DNA of 48,539 nucleotides from Acidobacteriota bacterium (GTDB lineage: Bacteria; Acidobacteriota; Vicinamibacteria; Vicinamibacterales; UBA2999). Location: assembly GCA_021730945.1 (NCBI GenBank), contig JAKFYH010000057.1:1-48539 (forward strand), in the 5' to 3' direction. The notes beneath the pieces are model-generated. The model saw nothing but the letters and a program-made list of their open reading frames with translations, made no database searches and was not told the origin of the DNA. The first letter of the stretch is position 1. Each line of letters begins with the position of its first letter. Below, one piece after another: positions 37,565 to 46,135 of the stretch. The translations under genes and the position numbers were made by a program.

Positions 37565-39028
37565 TCAGCGCGTGGCGCCGAGCTTGCGCAGTAGATCTTC
37601 GGCCGCCTTGATGCCGGTTCGGGGTGACGGCCGTCCGTCGGGCAGGGGTGGTCCCGGCAGCGTCAGCGAGAGCGGCGTCTGGCCGTCGCGGTTCACCAGG
37701 TCCAGCGTCGCGCCCCGCTCCGCCAGCAATTGAATCACCGTCGTCAGTCCCGCACCGGCGGCGGCGTGCAGCGCCGTGTCGCCGGTCAGGCTCACGTGGT
37801 TGACGGCGGCGCCGGCATCGAGCAACAGCGCGGTGGCGGCGTAGACGTCGGCCTCGGCTCGCGGGACAATCGGCTGGTCGACGTTGACGACGTTCCAGCG
37901 TTCGAGGTCGGATGGCCTGACCTCCCTCTCGACCGCAGCGCCAGCCGCGGCCAGCAGCGGCGTGGTTCCGTTGGGCAGGCCGAGTGAGACGTCCGCACCG
38001 CCGGCCACCAGCGCGCGCATGATGTCGAGTTCCAGGTAGATCGCCGCCACCGTCAGCGGCGTGGCGCCCATGAGGGTGCGGGGCAACGCCCACTGCGCCC
38101 CGAAGCGGCGGACCGGGCTGCCGTTGGTAAGCGCGAGGTCAGGATTGGCGCCCCGCCGGAGCAGCGCCTGCACCGTTGCCAGGTCGCCCCTCAAGACCGC
38201 ACCATGCAGCGCCGAGTAGCCGGCACCGGCCGCGTCAGGATTCGCGCCCGCCTCGATCAGCACCCGTGCCGCCGAAGGGTGGCCGGCGAAGGCCGCCACG
38301 ACCAGGGCGCTCTTGCCGTCAGCGGCCTGGTCGTTCTTGTCGGCGCCGGCGGCGAGGAGCCGCGCTATCACTTCGGCATGGCCCTCCTGGGCAGCGAACA
38401 GCAGCGCCGTGAGGCCACCCGCATCGATCTGCTTCGCATCGGCAGCGGATGTCTTCACGGCGCGCCGGGGTCCCTGGTCCAGCATCACGGTGACAGGGCG
38501 CACTCGCGAGCGCGCGTCGATCTTCGCGCCATGCTCCAGGAGTGCGGCCACCACCTCGGCGTGTCCGCGGGCGGCCGCCCACATCAGCGCGGTCTGATCG
38601 CGTTCGCCCTCGCGGGTGTTCGCGTTGGCGCTGTGTTTCAGCAAGGCGCGCACGACCGCGACGTGGCCGCCGCGAGCGGCTTCCATGAGCGGCGTGACCC
38701 CGGCCTCGGACACCGCGTCCGCGGTGGCGCCCCTGGCCAGCAAGGCAGACACGATGGTTGCGTTGCCGTTCGCACTGGCCAGGTACAGGGGGGTGATCGA
38801 GAGGTCGTTGGCGACGTTGACCCGAGCGCCGGCGGCGAGCAACAGGTCGACCAGGTCGGCGCGGTCCCCGTAGGCTGCCCAATGCAGCGCCGTGGCGCCG
38901 TCGCCTTCAGGCGCGTTGACGTCGACCTTTTGCTTCAGGAGCGCGCGAACGGCGTCGGCGTCCTGCTGTTTCACCGCGTCCACGAGGGGCACCGCGGTCA
39001 ACAACAGCGCGAGCGCCCACGCGGTCAC
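37565..39028 (-). CDS. Secreted ankyrin-repeat protein
   Basis: A 487-residue protein with a short signal peptide (to about residue 18) followed by about ten ankyrin repeats (e.g. DGATALHWAAYGDRADLVDL, AGVTPLMEAARGGHVAVVRA, DQTALMWAAARGHAEVVAAL) with a few inserted loops. Ankyrin arrays bind other proteins; no catalytic motif is present. It starts with GTG, GGAG 8 nt upstream. It lies 52 bp downstream of the DUF1552 gene on the same strand, so it may belong to the DUF1592-DUF1552 transcription unit, as often seen in these bacteria. Confidence 0.92.
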   Translation of the reverse strand: MTAWALALLLTAVPLVDAVKQQDADAVRALLKQKVDVNAPEGDGATALHWAAYGDRADLVDLLLAAGARVNVANDLSITPLYLASANGNATIVSALLARGATADAVSEAGVTPLMEAARGGHVAVVRALLKHSANANTREGERDQTALMWAAARGHAEVVAALLEHGAKIDARSRVRPVTVMLDQGPRRAVKTSAADAKQIDAGGLTALLFAAQEGHAEVIARLLAAGADKNDQAADGKSALVVAAFAGHPSAARVLIEAGANPDAAGAGYSALHGAVLRGDLATVQALLRRGANPDLALTNGSPVRRFGAQWALPRTLMGATPLTVAAIYLELDIMRALVAGGADVSLGLPNGTTPLLAAAGAAVEREVRPSDLERWNVVNVDQPIVPRAEADVYAATALLLDAGAAVNHVSLTGDTALHAAAGAGLTTVIQLLAERGATLDLVNRDGQTPLSLTLPGPPLPDGRPSPRTGIKAAEDLLRKLGATR

Positions 39029-39080
39029 GACTGGTGCTCCCGGGCGGCCGGCCGCGCGAGATGGGTGGCGACGGGTGTCA

Positions 39081-40412
39081 TCAATCCAGGCTGATCGGTC
39101 CCGTGCTGTTGCCGTGGCTCTCGACCGGGACGCCCAGCTTGTCGAGCAATCCCAGGTGGAAGTTCGCCAGCGGCGTGCCCGCGGCGTATTTGATGTGCCG
39201 GCCGCCGTTCAGGCGGCCGTTGGCGCCGCCGACCAGCAGAATGGGGAGATTGCGCGGCACGTGGCCGTTGCCCTCGCTCATGCCGGCGCCGTAGATCATC
39301 GCCGTGTGATCGAGGAGCGAGCCGTCACCGTCGGGAGTGGCCCGCATTTTCTCCAGGAACCTGGCGAACAGCGAGACGTGGTAGTGGTTGATCCGGGCGC
39401 ACTTTTCCATGCGGACCGGATCGCGCTGGTGGTGGGAGATCGGGTGATGCGCGTCGGGCACACCGATTTCCGGATAGGTGCGGCCACTGAACTCGCGGCC
39501 CAGCATGAACGTGACGACGCGGGTCATGTCGCCCTGGTAGGCGAGCAGTTGAATGTCGAACATCAGCGCGGCGTGCTGTTCGAAGGTATCGGGCACGCCG
39601 GCCGGACGGTCGAAGACCGGCAGCTCGGCATTGTGCGCGACCGCCAGTTGAATGCGCCGTTCGACATCGCGCACGCTCTCCAGGTATCCCGAGAGCCGCA
39701 GCCGATCGGCTGAGGCCACCTGGTTGCGCAAGCCGGCCACTTCGCCCATGAGCGAGTCGAGGATGCTGCCCTTGTGCTGCATTCGCGCCCGCCGGGCGGC
39801 GGCGTCGCTGTTGGCGCCGTCGCCGAACAAACGGGTGAACGCCGCGCTCGGATCGTGTTCCATGGGCAGCGGCGAGGTGGGGCCGGCCCAGGCGATGGTC
39901 CCGGTGTAGACGCAACTGCGGCCAAAGTCGCACGAGGTGCCCGAATCCACCGATTCGAGCGCCAGCTCGAGCGACGGCAGCACCGTGCCGGTACCGAGCA
40001 CCCTGGCCGCGATCTGATCGACCGAGACGCCGGCCCGCAGATTGCGGCTGGGGGTCACGTCGGTCAGGAACCGCGTGCTGGCGTCGGCGTGGTTGTTGTA
40101 CTGCCGCTCGCCCGGCGGCGGCGGCGGCACGCTGTCAAGACCGCTCACCACGAGCAGGCGGTCGCGAAACGCCTCCAGGGGCTTCAACGTCGGCGAGAAC
40201 TCGAACCCGGCGCCCTCGGCGGTGGGAAACCACTGGCCGGGAATCACGCCGTTGGGGACGTAGACGGCGCCGAAGCGCAGCGCCGGCGTGGCGGCCGTCT
40301 TCTCCAATGCCGTGAGCGCCGGCACCATCGCGTCGAGCAGGGGCAGCGACAGCGACACCCCCAGGCCCTTCAGCACCGTGCGCCGGGACAACGCCTTCTT
40401 CATGATCATCAT
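39081..40412 (-). CDS. DUF1552 family protein with Tat signal
   Basis: The 443-residue protein starts with a twin-arginine signal (SRRTVLKGLGVSLSLPLLDA) and has the family features RFGAVYVPNGVIPGQWFP, the YNNHADASTRFLTD region, and GGRHIKYAAGTPLANF near the C-terminus. DUF1552 proteins are exported, resemble DUF1501/sulfatase-like folds and are of unknown activity. Its ATG overlaps the DUF1592 stop codon. These two families are almost always adjacent in Planctomycetes, Verrucomicrobia and Acidobacteria. Which of the three Mets at the start is used is uncertain. Confidence 0.9.
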   Translation of the reverse strand: MMIMKKALSRRTVLKGLGVSLSLPLLDAMVPALTALEKTAATPALRFGAVYVPNGVIPGQWFPTAEGAGFEFSPTLKPLEAFRDRLLVVSGLDSVPPPPPGERQYNNHADASTRFLTDVTPSRNLRAGVSVDQIAARVLGTGTVLPSLELALESVDSGTSCDFGRSCVYTGTIAWAGPTSPLPMEHDPSAAFTRLFGDGANSDAAARRARMQHKGSILDSLMGEVAGLRNQVASADRLRLSGYLESVRDVERRIQLAVAHNAELPVFDRPAGVPDTFEQHAALMFDIQLLAYQGDMTRVVTFMLGREFSGRTYPEIGVPDAHHPISHHQRDPVRMEKCARINHYHVSLFARFLEKMRATPDGDGSLLDHTAMIYGAGMSEGNGHVPRNLPILLVGGANGRLNGGRHIKYAAGTPLANFHLGLLDKLGVPVESHGNSTGPISLD

Positions 40413-42850
40413 GACGGGGTCTTCCTCATCTGAAACGGCGCGCTCTGGACGATCGACAGGATGATGGCCGACCAGCGATAGTCACCGGCCGACGATTCCC
40501 GCATCATCGCACGGATGGCGGGCTGATCCTGGTAGCCGACGTGGCGGCCCAGGGCATAGGTCAGCAGCTTGCTGATGAAGGTATGGACGTAGTTCTCGCG
40601 GTGGGTCAGCAGGAACGTGCGCAGGCCCTGCCCGCCGTCGATCGGCGTCCCGTCCGCGAACACCGCCGCGGCGTCGATGGCAACCCCGCTGGCCCGGGTC
40701 CGCCACCGGCCGATGGCGTCGAAGTGTTCGAGGGAAAACCCGAGCGGATCCATCCGGACGTGGCACACCGCGCAGGCCGGGTTGCGCCGGTGCGTCTCCA
40801 TCTGCTCGCGCATCGACAGCGCGCGGCCGTCGGCGCCAGTGGATTCCAGCTCCGGAATGTTAGGTGGCGGTGGCGGTGGCGGCATGCCGAGCAGGTTGTC
40901 GAGCACCCAGAAGCCCCGCAGCACCGGTGCCGTGCGATCGGGATAGGACGTCACCATCAGAATGCCGCCCTGGCCCAGCAGTCCGCCGCGCGCCGGATCC
41001 GTGAACCTCACCTTGCGAAAGCGTTCCCCGTGCACGCCCTCGACGCCGTAGTGCTCGGCCAGCCGCTCGTTCAGGAACGAGTAGTCGGCGCTCAAGAGAT
41101 CCACGACGCTGCGGTCCTCGCGGAACTGGTCTTCGAGAAAGAGCGACGTCTCGCGCAGGAACGCCTGGCGGAGATTCTCGTCGAACTCGGGGAAGATGTC
41201 CGGGTTGGGTTGCCAGCTCACGGCCTTGCGCACGCCGAGCCACTGGCTGCCGAAGTTGTCGACCAGCGCCGTCGCGCGGGGATCGGCCAGCATCCGCCGC
41301 ACCTGCCGCGCCAGCACGCCGGCATCGGCCAGTCGTCCAGCTTCGGCGAGGTCCAGCAGCTCCGCGTCGGGAAGGCTGCTCCAGAGAAAGAACGACAGGC
41401 GCGACGCCAGCTCGAGATCGCTGATCCGGTGCACGGAGCCCGGGCGCGCATCGGTGGGTTGCTGTTCGACTCGGAACAGGAAGTTGAAGCTGACGAGCAG
41501 GCGCTCGATCGCGGATTGGATGCCGGCCTCGAATCCTCGCTCGCGCCGGCCAGTCTCGTAGAACTCAAGCAGGGTGCGCAGTTCATCCTGTGTGGCCGGC
41601 CGGCGATACGCCCGGCGCGCCAAGGTCGACAGAATGGTCCTCGCGCACGCCGTCTCGTCAGCGGCGCGAGCGGGCCGGCACGAGAAGATGGCGCGACGAC
41701 TGGCCGTGTCCCCGGCGCTACCCGCCCGGTAGGGCCCGGCAATGGTGAGTGCGTCGACCGCGGCGTAGCCGTCGTATTGCTCGTCGGCGCCGCGTCCGAA
41801 GTCCACCTGCAGCGGCTGGGCCACGCCTTCCGGCTCCCACGGGCTGTCCACGAACGCGGCGGTGACCATGCGGGCGCCGGCGGCTACCGCCGCGCGCACT
41901 TCGATGCCGGCATCAGCCGCGTGCATGTAGAGCTCCCACGGTGTGTCGCCGACGATCTCACCGTTCCACGTCATCGGCCCCGGCGTGCCCTTTGCCTCCC
42001 CGCCCACGGTGAATCGATGGACGCGGGCGCCGTCAATCCGGACATCGAGGTGCTGGGGCTGCCCCATCCCGATGATGTAGTCGTAGACCTGCCGGCGCAG
42101 GCGCACGGTAAAGACGTACTCGCCTTCGAGCGGGAAGAAGTGGCGAACGGCGACGCCGCCTCGCGATCCGAACGGCATGGCCTCGCCGACGCGAACATCC
42201 TGCTCCAGCAGTTTGGGCACGCGGTAGGTCGACGAACCGGGTGCCGCGCCGAAAGACGAATCGCCGACGGCAAGCTGGCTGATGTGCCGGGCAGCGTTCA
42301 GGTAGCGTTCCAGGTGGGCCGGCGAGAGGGCGAGGCTGGCGGCGACATTATCGAACCCCTCGTCAGCTTCGTCCGGCAGCAACAGCGAGGGCGTGTCGAT
42401 ATCGAGTTGCAGCAGGTCGCGGACCGCGTTGGCGTATTCGGCGCGGTTCAGGCGATGCAGGCCGACGCGGCCAGGATTCGGGTTGGCGGCCGCCGCGCGG
42501 TCGAGCGCCGTGGCGAGCGTCGACATCATGACTGTCAGCGCGGCGGGATCCGGCCGCGGACGTCCCGCCGGCGGCATCTGTCCCGTCCGCAGCTTCTGCA
42601 GCACGGTCTCCCACAGTTCGGCACGATCGCCGATGTCCGCCGGGTCCAACCCGTCGAGCGACAGCCCGGCCGTACGCGCGCGGTCGTTATGACAGGCGGC
42701 ACAGTGCGTGTCGATGAAGCTACGAGACGATGCCGCAGCCGCCGCCTGTGCAGCCGGCGGCGACGACGTCCCGGGACGAGCCGTCGAGGCGGAACCAGCA
42801 AAGACGAGCGACCAAACCAAGAGAAGCGTCGGAAACGCCGCTCTGCCCAT
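40409..42850 (-). CDS. DUF1592 multidomain protein with cytochrome c motifs
   Basis: The 813-residue exported protein has a signal peptide, a haem c site CAACH at residues 50-54 (planctomycete-type cytochrome), then the usual order DUF1587 (LNRAEYANAVRDLL), DUF1595 (ARRAYRRPATQDEL), DUF1592 (ASRLSFFLWSSLPDAELLDL), DUF1588 (GILMVTSYPDRTAPVLRG) and DUF1585 (FISKLLTYALGRHVGYQD). A second CAVCH motif lies in DUF1588. The role is unknown but the haem motifs suggest redox chemistry together with the DUF1552 partner. The ATG at 42850 follows GAGGAGG by 8-9 nt; a longer reading is an Arg-rich artefact. Confidence 0.93.
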   Translation of the reverse strand: MGRAAFPTLLLVWSLVFAGSASTARPGTSSPPAAQAAAAASSRSFIDTHCAACHNDRARTAGLSLDGLDPADIGDRAELWETVLQKLRTGQMPPAGRPRPDPAALTVMMSTLATALDRAAAANPNPGRVGLHRLNRAEYANAVRDLLQLDIDTPSLLLPDEADEGFDNVAASLALSPAHLERYLNAARHISQLAVGDSSFGAAPGSSTYRVPKLLEQDVRVGEAMPFGSRGGVAVRHFFPLEGEYVFTVRLRRQVYDYIIGMGQPQHLDVRIDGARVHRFTVGGEAKGTPGPMTWNGEIVGDTPWELYMHAADAGIEVRAAVAAGARMVTAAFVDSPWEPEGVAQPLQVDFGRGADEQYDGYAAVDALTIAGPYRAGSAGDTASRRAIFSCRPARAADETACARTILSTLARRAYRRPATQDELRTLLEFYETGRRERGFEAGIQSAIERLLVSFNFLFRVEQQPTDARPGSVHRISDLELASRLSFFLWSSLPDAELLDLAEAGRLADAGVLARQVRRMLADPRATALVDNFGSQWLGVRKAVSWQPNPDIFPEFDENLRQAFLRETSLFLEDQFREDRSVVDLLSADYSFLNERLAEHYGVEGVHGERFRKVRFTDPARGGLLGQGGILMVTSYPDRTAPVLRGFWVLDNLLGMPPPPPPPNIPELESTGADGRALSMREQMETHRRNPACAVCHVRMDPLGFSLEHFDAIGRWRTRASGVAIDAAAVFADGTPIDGGQGLRTFLLTHRENYVHTFISKLLTYALGRHVGYQDQPAIRAMMRESSAGDYRWSAIILSIVQSAPFQMRKTPS

Positions 42851-42893
42851 GTGCGGGCCTCCTCGGGTGGACTGTATCAAATAGCGCCGCCGC

Positions 42894-45065
42894 CTACTTG
42901 ACCACCTGCTGCAACGCCTGCGTCGCCTGCTCCACCTGCGCCGCCAGTGCATTCACTGCGGCCGACACGGTGCGCACGCCGCCCTGCGCCTCGGTGAAGC
43001 GGCCTTCCTCCAACCCTTCGCGGATCTGAGGCATCGTCTTAACGCCGTAACCCGTGTAGAAACCAGGCGCGTAGATCTGATGCTTGAACCACTCGCGCCG
43101 CGGCAAGCCTTCGGTGTTGCCCAGCTTGCGCTCCGAGGTGAGCAACAACTGGTTGAGCGCCTGCAACTCCTTGCGGCCAAGCAGCGACGCCGTGTTGGCC
43201 CGGCCAAGCGATCCGTACGCCTTCTCGAAGGCGCGGCCGGCATCACGCAACTTCTCCACCGCCGCCCGCACCGGCCTCATGTCCACCTTCGCGTCCTTCT
43301 TGGTGTCCGAAAGCTTCTCGAGTTCGACGACGTATCGCATCAGGGTGTCGGCGGTGTCGGTGAACTGGAACGGCAGGACCGGCGCATCGGCGAGGCGCAT
43401 CACGAGTGTCCCGGTCAATTGCGACAAGGTCCGGCCGTAGCTGTAGTCGGTGTCGGAGTAGGTCTGGTACCACTTCACCGTGTCGTAGGCCGAGTGATAC
43501 ACGCCACCCGGGCTCTCGCCGCCAAAGCCGACATTGAGGGCCGACAGCGTAAGGTGTTGCAGGAACGGCGTGAAGTCGGAACCGGATCCGAGCGGCGAAA
43601 TCCTCAGCGACGGATCAGTTTCGGCGGCCTTGCGATCGGCTTCCGCCTCGCCCAGGACCGCGCGGCGGCGGGCCTCGTCGAACACCGGCTTGCCGGTGCG
43701 CGGGTCCATCACGTCTTTGGCGACCTCGCCAAGAAACTGCTGCAGCCCATGCGACCCGCCGGCATTGAGCCAGCCCTTACCGGTGCCGTCGGTATTGATA
43801 TAGACGGCGGCCTTCTGCTTAAGCTCGGCGTCGTGTTTCTCCGCCCACTCCGTGGATCCGAGCAAGCCCCACTCCTCGCCGTCCCACAGCGCCAGCTTGA
43901 TGGTGCGCGACGGACGCCACCCGGTCTTTAACAGCTCTCCCAGGCCGCGCGCCGTCTCCAGCAGCGACGAGGCGCCGCTGATGGGATCGTCGGCGCCCAT
44001 CACCCAGGCGTCGTGATGGTTGCCGAAGATCACCCACTCGTCGGCGCGGGTCGTGCCGGGGATGGTGACCATCACGTTGTAGAGCGGTCGGTTCTTCCAC
44101 TCGAACGACAGCTTCATGTGCAGTTGCGCCGGCCCGGGGCCGAGGTGATAGGTCACCGGCAAGGCGCCGCGCCATTCCACCGGTGCCACCGGCCCCTTGA
44201 GCTGCTTCAGGATCGGCAACGCGTCGCCGTAGGAGATCGGCAGCACCGGGATCTTCAGGATGGTCTGCGAGTCTTCGCGGCGATTCTTCCGGCCGCCCGC
44301 CTCGCTGCCCCACCCGGGCGTAATGGGATCACCCGGATGCACCGGCATGTCCATCACGCTGCCGCGCTGGGCGCCAAACTCCGGGCGATACGGACCCCCC
44401 GGATACACATCGCCGGCGAAGTAGCCGTCATCCCTGGGATCGGAGTAGATCAGGCAGCCGATGGCGCCGTTTTCGTAAGCCACCTTCGGCTTGATGCCGC
44501 GCCAGCCGGCGCCGTAGCGCGCCAGCACAATCTTGCCCTTCACGCTGATGCCAAGCTCCTTGAGGCGCGCGAAGTCCGCCGGCATGCCGTAATTGACGTA
44601 CACCACCTCGCCGGTGACGTCGCCGTCGGCGGAATAGGCGTTGTAGAGCGGCGTCTGATCGCCGGAGTCGGGGTCCTCCGGCAGCACCGGCTCCTTGAGC
44701 AGCAGGGTGTATTTCTGCGGCGCCACCAGCTCGACGCTCGTCTCGAGCGGCCACGGCATCATCGCCTCGAACTCTTCGATGCTGGCGTCGAGACCAAACG
44801 ACTTGAACTTGGCCAGGGCCCAGTCCGCCACCCGTTTTGATGACGGCTGACCGGCGACGTGCGAATCGCCGGCCATGGCCTCCATGTATTCCTTGAGCCG
44901 CGCCGAGTCGGGAACCTTGCGGAATTGCTCCTCGCGCTGCCGCTGTGCGGCGACCGCATCGTCGGGAAATCCCCGCAGACCTGGTGATTGTGCGGTCGCG
45001 GGCACCTGAAACGCGATCGGAGCAAGAACGGCCAGCAGTGCAAGAATGCGAATCAAACGGCTCAT
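42894..45065 (-). CDS. M28 family metallopeptidase, glutamate carboxypeptidase II-like
   Basis: The 723-residue secreted protein has a signal peptide, a protease-associated domain (about 120-280), a zinc peptidase domain with NHHDAWVMGADDPISGAS, ALWDGEEWGLLGSTEWAE (catalytic Glu pair), YINTDGTGKG and YHSAYDTVKW, and a C-terminal TFR-like dimerisation domain. Homologues release C-terminal glutamate or aspartate from peptides. TATAAA (45078-45073) is 7 nt before the ATG with no ribosome binding site. It is divergent from the thioredoxin gene and upstream of the DUF1592 gene on the same strand. Confidence 0.94.
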   Translation of the reverse strand: MSRLIRILALLAVLAPIAFQVPATAQSPGLRGFPDDAVAAQRQREEQFRKVPDSARLKEYMEAMAGDSHVAGQPSSKRVADWALAKFKSFGLDASIEEFEAMMPWPLETSVELVAPQKYTLLLKEPVLPEDPDSGDQTPLYNAYSADGDVTGEVVYVNYGMPADFARLKELGISVKGKIVLARYGAGWRGIKPKVAYENGAIGCLIYSDPRDDGYFAGDVYPGGPYRPEFGAQRGSVMDMPVHPGDPITPGWGSEAGGRKNRREDSQTILKIPVLPISYGDALPILKQLKGPVAPVEWRGALPVTYHLGPGPAQLHMKLSFEWKNRPLYNVMVTIPGTTRADEWVIFGNHHDAWVMGADDPISGASSLLETARGLGELLKTGWRPSRTIKLALWDGEEWGLLGSTEWAEKHDAELKQKAAVYINTDGTGKGWLNAGGSHGLQQFLGEVAKDVMDPRTGKPVFDEARRRAVLGEAEADRKAAETDPSLRISPLGSGSDFTPFLQHLTLSALNVGFGGESPGGVYHSAYDTVKWYQTYSDTDYSYGRTLSQLTGTLVMRLADAPVLPFQFTDTADTLMRYVVELEKLSDTKKDAKVDMRPVRAAVEKLRDAGRAFEKAYGSLGRANTASLLGRKELQALNQLLLTSERKLGNTEGLPRREWFKHQIYAPGFYTGYGVKTMPQIREGLEEGRFTEAQGGVRTVSAAVNALAAQVEQATQALQQVVK

Positions 45066-45106
45066 CTGTTGGTTTATATCGCAGTTCGGGCCGGGTCAGC
45101 TAAAGC

Positions 45107-45135
45107 TTGCCCCGAAGTAGTGGGGGCGATATCCT
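45107..45135 (+). promoter_or_regulatory. Promoter of the thioredoxin-like gene
   Basis: TTGCCC (45107-45112), a 17-nt spacer and TATCCT (45130-45135). The expected transcription start coincides with the ATG at 45142, implying a leaderless mRNA. Confidence 0.6.
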
Positions 45136-45141
45136 CGCCGG

Positions 45142-46122
45142 ATGATTCGCACTGCCTCGGCGCTGATGTTGTCTCTGATTGTCGCCTCGCCAGGCCTGGC
45201 GCAGGACACGGCGAAGCCCGCGGCACCGCCGCCGCCGACCATCGTGCAGAAGGTGCGCGAAGCGATTGGCCAGAACGACTTCGCGAAAGCCGAGAAGCTC
45301 GTGCTCGATGACATGGCCGCCAACGGCACCACACCGATCGCGGTGGAGGCCTTCTCGTGGCTGGGCCGCGGCGCGGTCGCCGCCAAGAATTACGACGCGG
45401 CCATGACCTACGCCGCGCGCGCCTATGAAATCGTCGAGGAGCAACTGAAGACGCGGAAACTCGATGCCGAAGCCCGGCTGCCGATCGCCCTGGGCGCCGC
45501 CATTGAAGTCACGGCGTTGGCCACGGCGGGCCAGGGTGGCCGCTCCGACGCCATCCTCTACTTGCGACGCGAACTCGACACTTACAAGGGCACGTCGATC
45601 GTCGAGCGCCTGAACAAGAACGTCAACCTGCTGAGCCTCGAGGGCACGGCGGCGTTTCCGGTCGAGAGCGCGAAGTGGATTGGCGCCGCGCCGCCGTCGC
45701 TGGCCAGCCTCAAGGGCAAGCCGGTGATCGTGTACCTGTGGGCGCACTGGTGCCCCGACTGCAAGATCCAGGGGCCCGTGCTGGAAGCCATGCTCGACAA
45801 GTACAAGAGCACCGGCCTCACGCTGGTCGCACCCACCAAGTTTTACGGCTACGTGGCGCGGCGGGCACCGGCCGGACCTGACGAGGAATTGGTGTACCTC
45901 ACGAGCATTCGCGACACTGTGTACCCGTGGATGAAGGCCTATTCGGCGCCGATCAGTGACCGGATTTTCGAGCAGTACGGCGTCTCGACCACGCCGACGC
46001 TGGTGCTGATCGACCGCGCCGGAAACGTTTCCCGCTACAACCCGGGGCAGCTCACCGTCGAGCAGCTCGAACCGTTGATTCAGAAGATCGTCGGCGCGCC
46101 CGCGACGGCGAGCCAGCAGTAA
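45142..46122 (+). CDS. TlpA-like periplasmic thioredoxin with helical N-terminal domain
   Basis: The 326-residue protein has a signal peptide (to about residue 20), a helical TPR-like region (about 33-150) and a C-terminal thioredoxin fold (about 180-315) with the active-site WCPDC (AHWCPDCKIQGPVLEAM), the cis-Pro loop VSTTPTLVLIDRAG and a standard beta-alpha-beta core. It probably reduces or exchanges disulfides in exported proteins, possibly cytochromes. It is convergent with the copper monooxygenase gene. Confidence 0.9.
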   Translation: MIRTASALMLSLIVASPGLAQDTAKPAAPPPPTIVQKVREAIGQNDFAKAEKLVLDDMAANGTTPIAVEAFSWLGRGAVAAKNYDAAMTYAARAYEIVEEQLKTRKLDAEARLPIALGAAIEVTALATAGQGGRSDAILYLRRELDTYKGTSIVERLNKNVNLLSLEGTAAFPVESAKWIGAAPPSLASLKGKPVIVYLWAHWCPDCKIQGPVLEAMLDKYKSTGLTLVAPTKFYGYVARRAPAGPDEELVYLTSIRDTVYPWMKAYSAPISDRIFEQYGVSTTPTLVLIDRAGNVSRYNPGQLTVEQLEPLIQKIVGAPATASQQ

Positions 46123-46135
46123 CACGAGCCGACCG

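Noticed and set aside
40541-42901. 786-codon plus-strand frame opposite the DUF1592 gene
   Set aside because: Shadow of a well-supported gene with haem and DUF motifs.
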